Shown: positions 1-6,672 of the stretch, piece by piece
Layout of the letters: the number at the start of each line of letters is the position of its first letter
Numbering within the stretch: position 1 is the first letter of the stretch
Assembly (NCBI GenBank): GCA_947038745.1
Contig: CAMQXE010000044.1
Location: 1-8,596 of the forward strand
DNA: 8,596 nt
Direction: 5' to 3'
Origin: an uncultured Propionibacteriaceae bacterium
GTDB lineage: Bacteria > Actinomycetota > Actinomycetes > Propionibacteriales > Propionibacteriaceae
The notes under the pieces: model-generated
The model's database searches: none
Seen by the model: only the letters and a program-made list of their open reading frames with translations
Told to the model about the DNA's origin: nothing
Program-made: the position numbers and the translations under genes

Positions 1-97
1 ACACTGCAGAAATAACCGCAGCAAACAACGTTAAGTGCAGCGTTTGCAGAAGGGAGAACAAAAAGAAAGAACCGGCCAGAGTTATAGGCTTTAGGCT
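1..97. other. 5' flanking non-coding stretch
   Basis: No recognisable gene lies here. One plus-strand frame is open from the window edge until a stop within 126-128. Its translation is rich in Lys/Arg and uses AGA, AGG and AAA codons unlike the neighbouring genes, and it matches no family I know. TGCAG recurs four times (5-9, 36-40, 45-49 and part of the 18-22 region), which I cannot interpret. A purine-rich AGAAGGGAGAA segment at 48-58 resembles a ribosome binding site but lies about 40 bases before the next start, too far to serve it. Confidence 0.5.
85..97 (+). promoter_or_regulatory. Possible -10 element for leaderless transcription of the GNAT gene
   Basis: TAGGCT at 85-90 fits the actinobacterial TANNNT -10 pattern. 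It is followed by exactly 7 bases and then the ATG at 98, the spacing expected when transcription begins on the start codon itself. The region just before the ATG has no convincing Shine-Dalgarno sequence. I see no good -35 hexamer at the usual distance. TANNNT is a short pattern, so a chance match is quite possible. Confidence 0.3.
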
Positions 98-1093
98 ATG
101 GCGTTGCAGTTTCGTGAACTTGATCTGACAGATAGTGCTGAGGTTCAGTCTTTTCTGGACCTCGATACTCAGCTATGCCGCGAACTAATGCCGGACTATC
201 AGCCGCGTAGCATTGCAGACTTTATCGTCGCAGCAAGTTCAACGCGTCCTGGGCAAGAGGATCAGCACTGGTTGGCCATTCTCAATGGGGAACTTGTGGG
301 GAGTTGCCAGGTGTGGGGCGCAGCCGAAGGGGAGTCAGACGCTGATAAGCGGGGGCTTTGTATCGAGATTGCACAGCAATATCGTCGTAGAGGTTATGGC
401 AGAGAGTTCCTTGCCTTTATCGAGAATCAGATACCATCGCGCTGCAAAATCTTGCTTGGAGAAATCGAGTGGTCACAAGGTAGTGCCCGCGAGCTAAGCA
501 GCAGTGGTTTTGCGCTCAGCAACGGCTACGAGCGAGTATCGGCGGGCAAGGTCCGTCAGTTGTTATGGCCGGTGGACGCTACGGCGTTGATAGTCCATAG
601 GTCGCTGCCAGAAGGCTATACCCTCGTTAGTTACGTCGATGGCATCCCGAAGCATTATCGGGAAAGTTTTGGCCGGCTCTATGGAATGGTCAGCGTTGAT
701 GCCCCGTCGGGGGATGTGGACTGGCAAGCCACTGTGCTCTCACCCAAGCGGTATGTGCAGCGAGCAGAGCATGTCCGTGCTAGGCAGTGCAGGCTATTAG
801 AAACTATTGCCATCTATGACGAGAATGTCGTGGCGTTAGCTGCTCTTGAAATCCCTCATGATCCACTGAGGCGTATGAATGTTGATGTCACATATGTCGA
901 TCCAGCGCACCGTGGCCGCGGGCTAGGTTTTGCGGTCAAGGCAGAGCTTGAGCGGCAGCTACTTCGGATGGGGATCACAAACCCTTCGATTCATACGTAT
1001 AACGACGATGAGAATCACGCAATGATCGCAATCAACGAGCAGCTTGGATTCACCGTGGACAAAGTGTGCCAGGTGTATCGCAAAAATCGTTGA
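98..1093 (+). CDS. Tandem-domain GNAT family N-acetyltransferase
   Basis: This is a predicted cytosolic acetyl-CoA-dependent acetyltransferase of 331 residues with two GNAT domains in tandem. The acetyl-CoA-binding motif R/Q-x-x-G-x-G/A appears twice: R96-x-x-G99-x-G101 in the N-terminal domain and R272-x-x-G275-x-G277 in the C-terminal one. The C-terminal half ends with N305-E-N-H...MIAINEQLGF, the usual C-terminal GNAT motif with Asn contacts and the LGF turn, so it looks the more intact. The N-terminal half lacks an equally clear closing motif. Length and architecture recall mycothiol synthase MshD, but the motif surroundings look closer to a broad actinobacterial group of uncharacterised double GNATs, so I do not use mshD. 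The acceptor substrate is unknown. A TAG in frame at 92-94 makes ATG98 the earliest possible start. The gene ends 2 bases before a long palindrome and is probably a separate transcription unit from the smc cluster. Confidence 0.88.
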   Translation: MALQFRELDLTDSAEVQSFLDLDTQLCRELMPDYQPRSIADFIVAASSTRPGQEDQHWLAILNGELVGSCQVWGAAEGESDADKRGLCIEIAQQYRRRGYGREFLAFIENQIPSRCKILLGEIEWSQGSARELSSSGFALSNGYERVSAGKVRQLLWPVDATALIVHRSLPEGYTLVSYVDGIPKHYRESFGRLYGMVSVDAPSGDVDWQATVLSPKRYVQRAEHVRARQCRLLETIAIYDENVVALAALEIPHDPLRRMNVDVTYVDPAHRGRGLGFAVKAELERQLLRMGITNPSIHTYNDDENHAMIAINEQLGFTVDKVCQVYRKNR

Positions 1094-1095
1094 TC

Positions 1096-1139
1096 AAGGA
1101 TCCAGATTTCACCTGTGGACAGGTAAAATCTGGATCCTT
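1096..1139. terminator. Long palindrome after the GNAT gene, probable terminator
   Basis: The left arm AAGGATCCAGATTT (1096-1109) pairs perfectly with AAATCTGGATCCTT (1126-1139). After one C-A mismatch (1110/1125) the stem continues with five more pairs (1111-1115 with 1120-1124), closing a 4-base loop. This gives about a 20-position stem beginning 2 bases after the GNAT stop codon. No T-tract follows on the plus strand, so if it terminates transcription it is of the T-less type often seen in actinobacteria. It lies directly upstream of the GAGGAGAGG ribosome binding site of the next gene, so an operator or attenuator role is an alternative. Confidence 0.65.
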
Positions 1140-1142
1140 ATT

Positions 1143-1152
1143 GAGGAGAGGG
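1143..1152 (+). promoter_or_regulatory. Ribosome binding site of the GtrA-like gene
   Basis: GAGGAGAGGG is a strong purine-rich match to the 16S anti-Shine-Dalgarno sequence. It lies 16 bases before GTG1169, longer than the usual 5-10 bases. The TGA at 1142-1144 is in frame and no other ATG, GTG or TTG occurs in this frame between it and 1169, so the GTG is the earliest standard start despite the long spacing. Confidence 0.55.
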
Positions 1153-1168
1153 TAGACTTAAGTTCATT

Positions 1169-1726
1169 GTGACTACTGACGAATTAGGCCGCGCGCGCCG
1201 CCGACATACCCTCATCCAGTTCATCAAGTTTGGTGTTGTGGGTGGTTCGGGCTTCCTCGTAAATCTTTTCGTGGCCTTCGTCATGAACAAGCTAAATGGC
1301 GGAACTAGCCATGCGCAGGACATCTTGTTTCCTATTGCCGGGACGCAGTTCAACTTCCGGTTCTCGAACCTGGTATGGGTCGTAGCTTTCCTTATTGCCA
1401 ACCCATTCAATTTCCAGCTAAACCGCTGGTGGACGTTCAAGAGCAACGGGCATGCTAGCTGGTGGAAAGAGTTTTGGCCGTTCTTCTTGGTAGGTCTGGT
1501 CGCTGCCGTGGTTGGATTCTTCGTCAAGATCTTGTTCACGAATCCGACGTCATTCGCGTACTTGCCAGAGCCGTTCTGGCACGAGGGTAAAGGCTTGCAC
1601 TCGCGAGAATACTGGTCGCAGATGTTGGCAGTAATCTTGACTATTCCGATCAACTTCATTGTGAATAAGATCTGGACTTTCCGCGCTGTCCGTCACCTTG
1701 CCCCTGGTACTGATTTAAAGGACTAA
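1169..1726 (+). CDS. GtrA-like family integral membrane protein
   Basis: This 185-residue protein has four predicted membrane helices, at about 18-40, 66-84, 103-124 and 151-168, the usual size and topology of the GtrA family. Family hallmarks are visible: the FxKFGVVGGSGFLVN opening of helix 1, NRWWTF (85-90) after helix 2, and NFIVNKIWTFR (162-172) after helix 4. The Arg-rich N-terminus (RARRR, 8-12) should be cytoplasmic. Family members are thought to flip or move undecaprenyl-linked sugars across the membrane for polysaccharide, O-antigen or arabinan modification; the substrate here cannot be inferred because no glycosyltransferase lies nearby. The GTG start is preceded by a strong but distant GAGGAGAGG. 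The stop codon is only 9 bases before the smc ATG, so the two are almost certainly co-transcribed, although a functional link is not obvious. Confidence 0.88.
   Translation: MTTDELGRARRRHTLIQFIKFGVVGGSGFLVNLFVAFVMNKLNGGTSHAQDILFPIAGTQFNFRFSNLVWVVAFLIANPFNFQLNRWWTFKSNGHASWWKEFWPFFLVGLVAAVVGFFVKILFTNPTSFAYLPEPFWHEGKGLHSREYWSQMLAVILTIPINFIVNKIWTFRAVRHLAPGTDLKD
1717..1722 (+). promoter_or_regulatory. Ribosome binding site of smc inside the preceding gene
   Basis: AAAGGA lies within the last codons of the GtrA-like gene, 13 bases before ATG1736. With only 9 bases between the stop and the next start, translational coupling is likely. Confidence 0.5.
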
Positions 1727-1735
1727 CCTCTTTCT

Positions 1736-4700
1736 ATGTATCTCAAGTCACTGACGCTACGCGGCTTCAAGTCGTTCGCATCAGCGACTACGCTCAATTT
1801 TGAGCCAGGAATCACCTGCATCGTTGGCCCGAATGGGTCGGGAAAATCTAACGTTGTTGATGCGCTGAGCTGGGTGATGGGGGAGCAAGGCGCCAAGCAT
1901 TTGCGTGGCGGGAAGATGGATGACGTCATCTTCGCAGGCACTACCGACCGTGCTCCTCTTGGCCGAGCTGAGGTCGTTCTCACGATCGACAACTCCGACG
2001 GTGCGCTGCCGATTGATTTCACTGAAGTCACGATTTCACGCACCATGTTTCGCTCTGGCGGATCGGAATACGCCATCAACGGGCATGCTTGCCGCCTCCT
2101 TGACGTGCAGGAGCTGTTATCCGATTCCGGTATCGGTCGAGAAATGCATGTCATCGTCGGGCAAGGGCAGCTCGACACGATCTTGTCCGCTACCCCAGAA
2201 CAGCGCAGAGGTTTCATTGAGGAGGCGGCCGGCGTACTGAAACACCGACGTCGCAAAGAGAAAGCTGTCCGTAAGTTGGATGCCACCGAGGGCAATCTCA
2301 ACCGGGTCAGCGATCTGTTAGGCGAGATTCGTCGCCAGCTTAAACCCTTGAGCAAGCAAGCAGAAGTAGCCCGGAAAGCAGCCCTGATTCAAGCTGAAGT
2401 TCGCGACGCTAAAGCCCGTTTGATCGCTGACGATCTGGTGCAAGCTCAGCTTGCACTACAGGCAGATCTAGCTGATGAAGCAGCAGTGCTTCAACGACGT
2501 AAGCACACAGAGGGCGCACTAAACGCTGCTCGGGAAGCAGAGAACGAGGCTGAAGAAGCGATGCGGCAGGCCTTGCCGACGCTCTCACAGGCTCAAGAGA
2601 CGTGGTATGGGCTTGCCGCACTTCGGGAGCGAGTTGCTTCCACCATGACGATTGCAGCTGAGCGAATGCGATACGCAGAAGATATTGATACCGGAACAGA
2701 CCGCCCTACACGTGATCCGGTAGCAATCGAGAAAGAAGCTGATGCGGTTGCTGCCATTGAGACTCAGCTTCGTGCAGACGCTGAAGTCAAGGCTGCTGCA
2801 TTAGCAAAGGTGAGCGAAGAACGCGCTGCTGCAGAAGTAGCACACGCTCAAGAGGACCGTCAGCTTGCTATACAGCTGCGTGCTGCTGCCGATCGTCGAG
2901 AAGGATTGGCCAGATTGCAGGGCCAAGTAAACTCCTTAACATCACGTACAGACGCTGCTGCTGAGCAAATAGCCCGCTTGGAAATATCGCAGCAGCAGGC
3001 CGCTTCTCGTGCGGCTGAGGCATTGAAGAAGTTCACCGCATTAGAGGCTCAAGTTGCCGGCCTTGATGAGGGTGAGATAGATCTTGACGCCAACTACGAA
3101 ACAGCTTCAGAGATTTTAGAGCGGATCACTGAGCGGCTGGCTGAGCTTACCCAGAAAGAGCAAGAACAAAACCAGATTCGAGCCTCGCTTGTAGCTCGTC
3201 TTGATGGTTTACGGTTAGGTCTCGCGCGCAAAGATGCCGGAGCAGCGTTGCTTGCTGCTACCGGACAGGTGTCTGGCATCGTGGGCCCGGTGGCGTCATT
3301 GCTTCGTGTCGAAAAGGGGTACGAAGCTGCGGTTACTGCAGCGCTGGGGAGTGCAGCCGATGCGGTGGCCGTCGAAGATCTCGACACCGTCACCGCAGCA
3401 TTAACCCATCTCAAAGAAGAGGACTTAGGCCGTGCGGGGCTCCTCGTCGGAGGTGGGCTGAAGGGCTCGAATATATGGCCGACCTTGCCTTCCGGGGCGC
3501 GCTACGCCATAGAGACTGTGGAGTGTGCGCAACAGCTACAGACAGCAGTGGCTCGCCTTGTCGCAGGCATGGCTGTCGTCGATGATCTGGCGGCCGCGAA
3601 GCGACTGGTGGAAACACTTCCAGATGTGACGGCAATTACGCGGGCAGGTGATGTCATCAGTAGTTGGTTTGCTTCTGGTGGATCGGCGTCGCAGCCCTCC
3701 ATGCTAGAAATGCAGGCAGCGGTAGATATTGCTGAACAACAGCTGACAGCTGCTGAACATGCTGTGGAAAAGACTCGCTTTGCGCGTGCGGCAGCAATAC
3801 GGGAGCAGGAGCAAGCACAAGAACAGGTAGATACTGCCTTGGCTCGACTCCATGAATCGGACGCGCGGGTGGCTGCAGTCGCAGAGGAGCTAGGGCAACT
3901 CAACCAGACTGCTAGAGCGGCAGAAGGGGAATCCCAACGGATATCGGAGTCGATCCAGCAAGCAGCACAGGCTCGTGACAAAGATGCTGCAGGGCTTGCT
4001 GATCTTGAACAACGGCTGGTGGCTGCGCGTGAAGAAAAGGCCACTGCCGATCCTGATGCTACTGAGCGCGATCGGCTCGCTGAAGCTGCCCGGAAGCTGC
4101 GCAGTAGCGAGATGGAAACTCGCCTTGCACTTCGTACAGTAGAGGAGCGCGCTCGCGGTTACGCAGGAAGAGTTGAGGCCTTGCGTAAACAAGCTCACCA
4201 TGAGCGTGATGCCATCGCGAAAGCTAGCGCGCGTAGAGAACAGTTGCGCCGCGAAGCAGAGCTCGCAACGGCTGTAGCAACAGCAGGGTCCTGGTTGTTG
4301 GCGCGCGTCGATGAGGTCAGGCAACGGGCTACTACTGCGCGGCAAGAGGCTGAGCTATTACGTGGCAAAGCCGATGAGAAGGTACAACAGTCGCGTCTGG
4401 ATGCACGACGTCTTGCCAAGGAGCTTGAAGAACTCGTTGATTCTGCGCACCGCGATGAGATGGCTCGTACACAGCAGCGGCTACGTTTAGAAGCACTTGC
4501 TGAGAAGGCGATGACTGAGCTTGGTCTTAGCGTGGATGTGCTAACCCAGGAATATGGGCCTGATCAGCTAATTCCGGTTCTTATCAGCGCTGATGGACAA
4601 CCGTTGACTGATGAGGAGGAAGCTCCTGAACCGGTACCCTTCGTCCGCGAAGAGCAGGCTAAACGCCTGCGAATAGCGGAGCGTCAATTGTCAGTGCTAG

Positions 4701-5299
4701 GGAGGGTGAACCCTCTGGCGTTGGAAGAGTATGACGCGATGCAGGAACGTCATGCTTTCCTTGCAGAACAGCTAGAAGATGTACGCAAGACCCGTGCTGA
4801 TCTCCAGGACATCATCAGCGATGTTGATCGTCGTGTCGAGGAAGTTTTTGCTGCGGCTTATGCTGACGTGGAACAAGCCTTTGAGCGGGTTTTTGCCCGG
4901 CTCTTCCCAGGTGGCGAAGGCAAACTCATCTTGACTGAACCAGGGCAATGGCTCACCACCGGTATAGATGTTGAGGCCCGCCCGGCAGGTAAGAAAGTGA
5001 AGCGACTGTCGCTGCTTTCAGGTGGGGAACGGTCCCTGGTTGCGGTTGCATTCCTGGTTTCTCTTTTCATGGCACGTCCATCACCGTTCTACATCCTCGA
5101 TGAAGTCGAAGCGGCGTTAGACGACACCAACTTGGGGCGCTTGCTGGAGATATATGAGGAGTTGCGACGAAACTCTCAGTTGCTGGTGATTACTCACCAT
5201 AAGCGCACGATGGAGGTTGCGGACTCGCTTTATGGCGTCACGATGCGCGGAGATGGAGTATCTACAGTGATTAGTCAGAGGCTAGTTCGCCAGACCTAA
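1736..5299 (+). CDS. smc: Chromosome partition/condensation ATPase SMC
   Basis: This full-length bacterial SMC protein (1187 residues, normal for the family) organises and condenses the chromosome as a homodimer with ScpA and ScpB, neither of which is encoded here. The N-terminal half of the ATPase head has Walker A GPNGSGKSN (31-39) and the Q-loop in GQGQLD (142-147). Long coiled-coil arms, rich in Ala, Glu, Gln and Arg, run at about 165-500 and 665-1030. The globular hinge occupies about 509-660, opening with TGQVSGIVGPVASLL. The C-terminal half of the head carries the ABC signature LSGGE (1094-1098), Walker B YILDE with D1122 and catalytic E1123, and the D-loop ALDD just after. ATP binding joins the two heads. 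All catalytic motifs are intact and no frameshift is seen. The sequence begins MYLKSLTLRGFKSFA, the canonical SMC N-terminus, which supports the ATG. It is followed closely by ftsY, a conserved actinobacterial arrangement. Confidence 0.98.
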   Translation: MYLKSLTLRGFKSFASATTLNFEPGITCIVGPNGSGKSNVVDALSWVMGEQGAKHLRGGKMDDVIFAGTTDRAPLGRAEVVLTIDNSDGALPIDFTEVTISRTMFRSGGSEYAINGHACRLLDVQELLSDSGIGREMHVIVGQGQLDTILSATPEQRRGFIEEAAGVLKHRRRKEKAVRKLDATEGNLNRVSDLLGEIRRQLKPLSKQAEVARKAALIQAEVRDAKARLIADDLVQAQLALQADLADEAAVLQRRKHTEGALNAAREAENEAEEAMRQALPTLSQAQETWYGLAALRERVASTMTIAAERMRYAEDIDTGTDRPTRDPVAIEKEADAVAAIETQLRADAEVKAAALAKVSEERAAAEVAHAQEDRQLAIQLRAAADRREGLARLQGQVNSLTSRTDAAAEQIARLEISQQQAASRAAEALKKFTALEAQVAGLDEGEIDLDANYETASEILERITERLAELTQKEQEQNQIRASLVARLDGLRLGLARKDAGAALLAATGQVSGIVGPVASLLRVEKGYEAAVTAALGSAADAVAVEDLDTVTAALTHLKEEDLGRAGLLVGGGLKGSNIWPTLPSGARYAIETVECAQQLQTAVARLVAGMAVVDDLAAAKRLVETLPDVTAITRAGDVISSWFASGGSASQPSMLEMQAAVDIAEQQLTAAEHAVEKTRFARAAAIREQEQAQEQVDTALARLHESDARVAAVAEELGQLNQTARAAEGESQRISESIQQAAQARDKDAAGLADLEQRLVAAREEKATADPDATERDRLAEAARKLRSSEMETRLALRTVEERARGYAGRVEALRKQAHHERDAIAKASARREQLRREAELATAVATAGSWLLARVDEVRQRATTARQEAELLRGKADEKVQQSRLDARRLAKELEELVDSAHRDEMARTQQRLRLEALAEKAMTELGLSVDVLTQEYGPDQLIPVLISADGQPLTDEEEAPEPVPFVREEQAKRLRIAERQLSVLGRVNPLALEEYDAMQERHAFLAEQLEDVRKTRADLQDIISDVDRRVEEVFAAAYADVEQAFERVFARLFPGGEGKLILTEPGQWLTTGIDVEARPAGKKVKRLSLLSGGERSLVAVAFLVSLFMARPSPFYILDEVEAALDDTNLGRLLEIYEELRRNSQLLVITHHKRTMEVADSLYGVTMRGDGVSTVISQRLVRQT

Positions 5300-5328
5300 C
5301 GGTTTGCGTAGCGACGACATGAGTAATG

Positions 5329-5347
5329 CTCCCCTAAGATGGGGGAG
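5329..5347 (+). promoter_or_regulatory. Hairpin covering the ftsY ribosome binding site and start
   Basis: CTCCCC (5329-5334) is perfectly complementary to GGGGAG (5342-5347), with a 7-base loop TAAGATG. The right arm is the only Shine-Dalgarno-like sequence for ftsY (GGGGGAG, 5341-5347) and includes the first base of GTG5347. Folded, the hairpin would hide the ribosome binding site; translation arriving from smc, which stops at 5299, could affect it. The pairing is seen directly; a regulatory role is inferred. Confidence 0.45.
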
Positions 5348-6495
5348 TGAATACTTTCTACTGGTGCATCGTCGCTACCATTGCAGCGCTCATCCTGGCC
5401 GCTGTCAGTATCATCATCGTCAGCAACCGTAAGGCGCTTGAAGCTGGTGAGAGCCAGCAGGAGCTTCCGGCTGAGCCAACGGCAGAAGATATCGCCGAAG
5501 GTGAACTTGTTGATGAGGATGAGGCCGAAACGGGTGAGCCTGACTCGGCTCTCGATATTCCTGAAGCGCCAGCCACTCGGCTCACCAGGCTTCGCCGCAA
5601 ACTCGCTTCTACGAATAATCCATTTGCTCGCGGCTTGCTGAGCTTGCTGGCACAAGATCAGATCTCTGAAGATACCTGGGACGACTTTGAAACATCGTTG
5701 ATCTCTGCCGATATGGGAGTGGGGCCAACTACTCAACTGACCCAGAATCTACGTAAGCGCCTCTCTATCGACGGAGTAAAAGACCCAGATGAAGCTAAGG
5801 CAATTCTGCGATCTGAATTGCTTGCCCTCGTAGATCCGTCAATGGACCGGACGCTGCATACTCAGCGCCTCGATGAACAAACTCCGGCAGTGGTACTAGT
5901 CGTGGGCGTCAATGGCACTGGCAAGACGACGACGGTTGGCAAACTATCGCGGGTTTTGGTCTCTGAGGGCAAGACAGTGCTCCTGGGCGCTGCAGATACT
6001 TTCCGTGCTGCTGCTGCTGAACAGCTTGCGACTTGGGGCGAGCGCGTCGGTGTTGAGACGGTTCGTGGACCCGAGAATGGCGATCCGGCAAGTGTTGCTT
6101 TCGATGCGGTAAATACCGGTGTGTCGCGCAACGTTGATATCGTGCTGGTTGATACTGCCGGGCGCTTACACACCAAGACCGGCCTCATGGATGAGCTGGG
6201 CAAAGTCAAGCGCGTGATCGAGAAGAAGGCTCCAGTTTCTGAGGTGCTTCTGGTTCTTGACGCTACTACTGGACAGAACGGGCTAACCCAGGCGCGTATT
6301 TTTGCCGAGGTCGTCGATGTGACTGGGATCGTGCTGACTAAGCTCGATGGGTCAGCAAAGGGTGGCATCGTGATTCAGGTGCAGCAGGAGCTAGGCGTTC
6401 CAGTCAAACTTATTGGCTTGGGCGAAGGTGTCGATGATCTTGCGCCGTTCGATGCGGAGCAGTTCGTCGATGCGCTCCTCTCACAGGACTCGTAA
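5347..6495 (+). CDS. ftsY: Signal recognition particle receptor FtsY, membrane-anchored
   Basis: This 382-residue SRP receptor GTPase docks Ffh-bound ribosomes at the membrane and hands nascent chains to SecYEG. In order it has an N-terminal membrane helix (about 5-25), an acidic Glu/Asp-rich linker (about 32-75), the helical N domain (about 78-165) and the G domain. GTPase motifs are complete: G1 GVNGTGKTT (187-195), G2 DTFRAAA (217-223), G3 DTAGR (269-273), G4 TKLDG (331-335) and the closing GLGEGVDDLAPF (357-368). The membrane helix is normal for actinobacterial FtsY, unlike the peripheral E. coli protein. GTG5347 is chosen because an in-frame TAA lies at 5335-5337, no other standard start precedes the hydrophobic segment, and starting later would remove the anchor. 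The GGGGGA ribosome binding site practically touches the GTG, which is unusually close. A strong hairpin follows the stop codon. Confidence 0.97.
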   Translation: MNTFYWCIVATIAALILAAVSIIIVSNRKALEAGESQQELPAEPTAEDIAEGELVDEDEAETGEPDSALDIPEAPATRLTRLRRKLASTNNPFARGLLSLLAQDQISEDTWDDFETSLISADMGVGPTTQLTQNLRKRLSIDGVKDPDEAKAILRSELLALVDPSMDRTLHTQRLDEQTPAVVLVVGVNGTGKTTTVGKLSRVLVSEGKTVLLGAADTFRAAAAEQLATWGERVGVETVRGPENGDPASVAFDAVNTGVSRNVDIVLVDTAGRLHTKTGLMDELGKVKRVIEKKAPVSEVLLVLDATTGQNGLTQARIFAEVVDVTGIVLTKLDGSAKGGIVIQVQQELGVPVKLIGLGEGVDDLAPFDAEQFVDALLSQDS

Positions 6496-6499
6496 TATG

Positions 6500-6534
6500 C
6501 TGCTGGCCCCCGATACTTTATCGGGGGCCAGCAG
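6500..6534. terminator. Hairpin terminator after ftsY
   Basis: CTGCTGGCCCCCGATA (6500-6515) pairs perfectly over 16 bp with TATCGGGGGCCAGCAG (6519-6534) around a 3-base loop CTT. It begins 4 bases after the ftsY stop. No T-tract follows on either strand, as in many actinobacterial terminators. The symmetry means it could also stop transcription arriving from the convergent gene on the other strand. Confidence 0.8.
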
Positions 6535-6543
6535 TGCAGTTAG

Positions 6544-6627
6544 GGCGTCAGATTGGGGAGCGCCTCACGGCGCGTGGCCGCTCAAAGCGGCGAAAGTTGG
6601 AGCCCGGGGCTACCGCAATCTGACGTT
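6544..6627. other. Candidate structured RNA or DNA element, four-way-junction fold, strand unknown
   Basis: An outer stem CGTCAGATTG (6546-6555) with CAATCTGACG (6616-6625) is a perfect 10 bp, extendable by two G-T wobbles outward (6544-6545 with 6626-6627) and two G-C pairs inward (6557-6558 with 6613-6614). It encloses three successive hairpins: GCGCC/GGCGC (6560-6564 with 6569-6573, loop TCAC), GCCGCT/AGCGGC (6577-6582 with 6586-6591, loop CAA) and AGCC/GGCT (6601-6604 with 6608-6611, loop CGG). The single-stranded segment GAAAGTTGG (6592-6600) joins the last two. It has no T-loop or CCA end of a tRNA and no SRP RNA GGAAG motif, and I could not match it to a riboswitch class I know. It sits between convergent genes, so it could be a 3' UTR element of either strand, an independent small RNA or a mobile repeat. 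The fold is seen; any function is unknown. Confidence 0.5.
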
Positions 6628-6672
6628 GGATTGAGCATAAGCGACTTTTGGTATTCCGTAGGCAAAATTGAG

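Noticed and set aside
3..128. Open plus-strand frame from the window edge encoding a CSVCRRENKKK-like peptide
   Set aside because: It overlaps the GNAT gene start, uses codons unlike its neighbours, and its single CxxC does not match MutM, ribosomal protein L32 or another family expected upstream of smc.
98..1093. Assignment of the GNAT gene as mshD
   Set aside because: Length and tandem architecture fit, but the sequence around the C-terminal acetyl-CoA motif looks more like other actinobacterial double GNATs, so the symbol would be a guess.
1138..1659. 173-codon open frame on the minus strand opposite the GtrA-like gene
   Set aside because: It is fully antisense to a clear family member and its translation has no recognisable domain or membrane pattern.
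1723..2355. 210-codon minus-strand open frame opposite the start of smc
   Set aside because: It lies antisense to the conserved SMC ATPase head; the Ser/Arg-rich translation is typical of a shadow frame.
3502..4044. 180-codon minus-strand open frame rich in Ser, Ala and Cys inside smc
   Set aside because: It mirrors the repetitive Gln/Ala/Glu codons of the coiled coil on the other strand and has no independent support.
6544..6627. SRP RNA or tRNA as the identity of the structured element
   Set aside because: The SRP RNA apical GGAAG/GNAGCA signature, the tRNA T-loop GTTCRA and the CCA-type acceptor end are all absent.
6538..6632. Integron attC-like site (GTTAGGG near the left, GTTGGAT near the right of the stem)
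   Set aside because: The two GTTRRR-like boxes are in the same orientation, not the inverted arrangement attC requires, and there are no cassettes or integrase.
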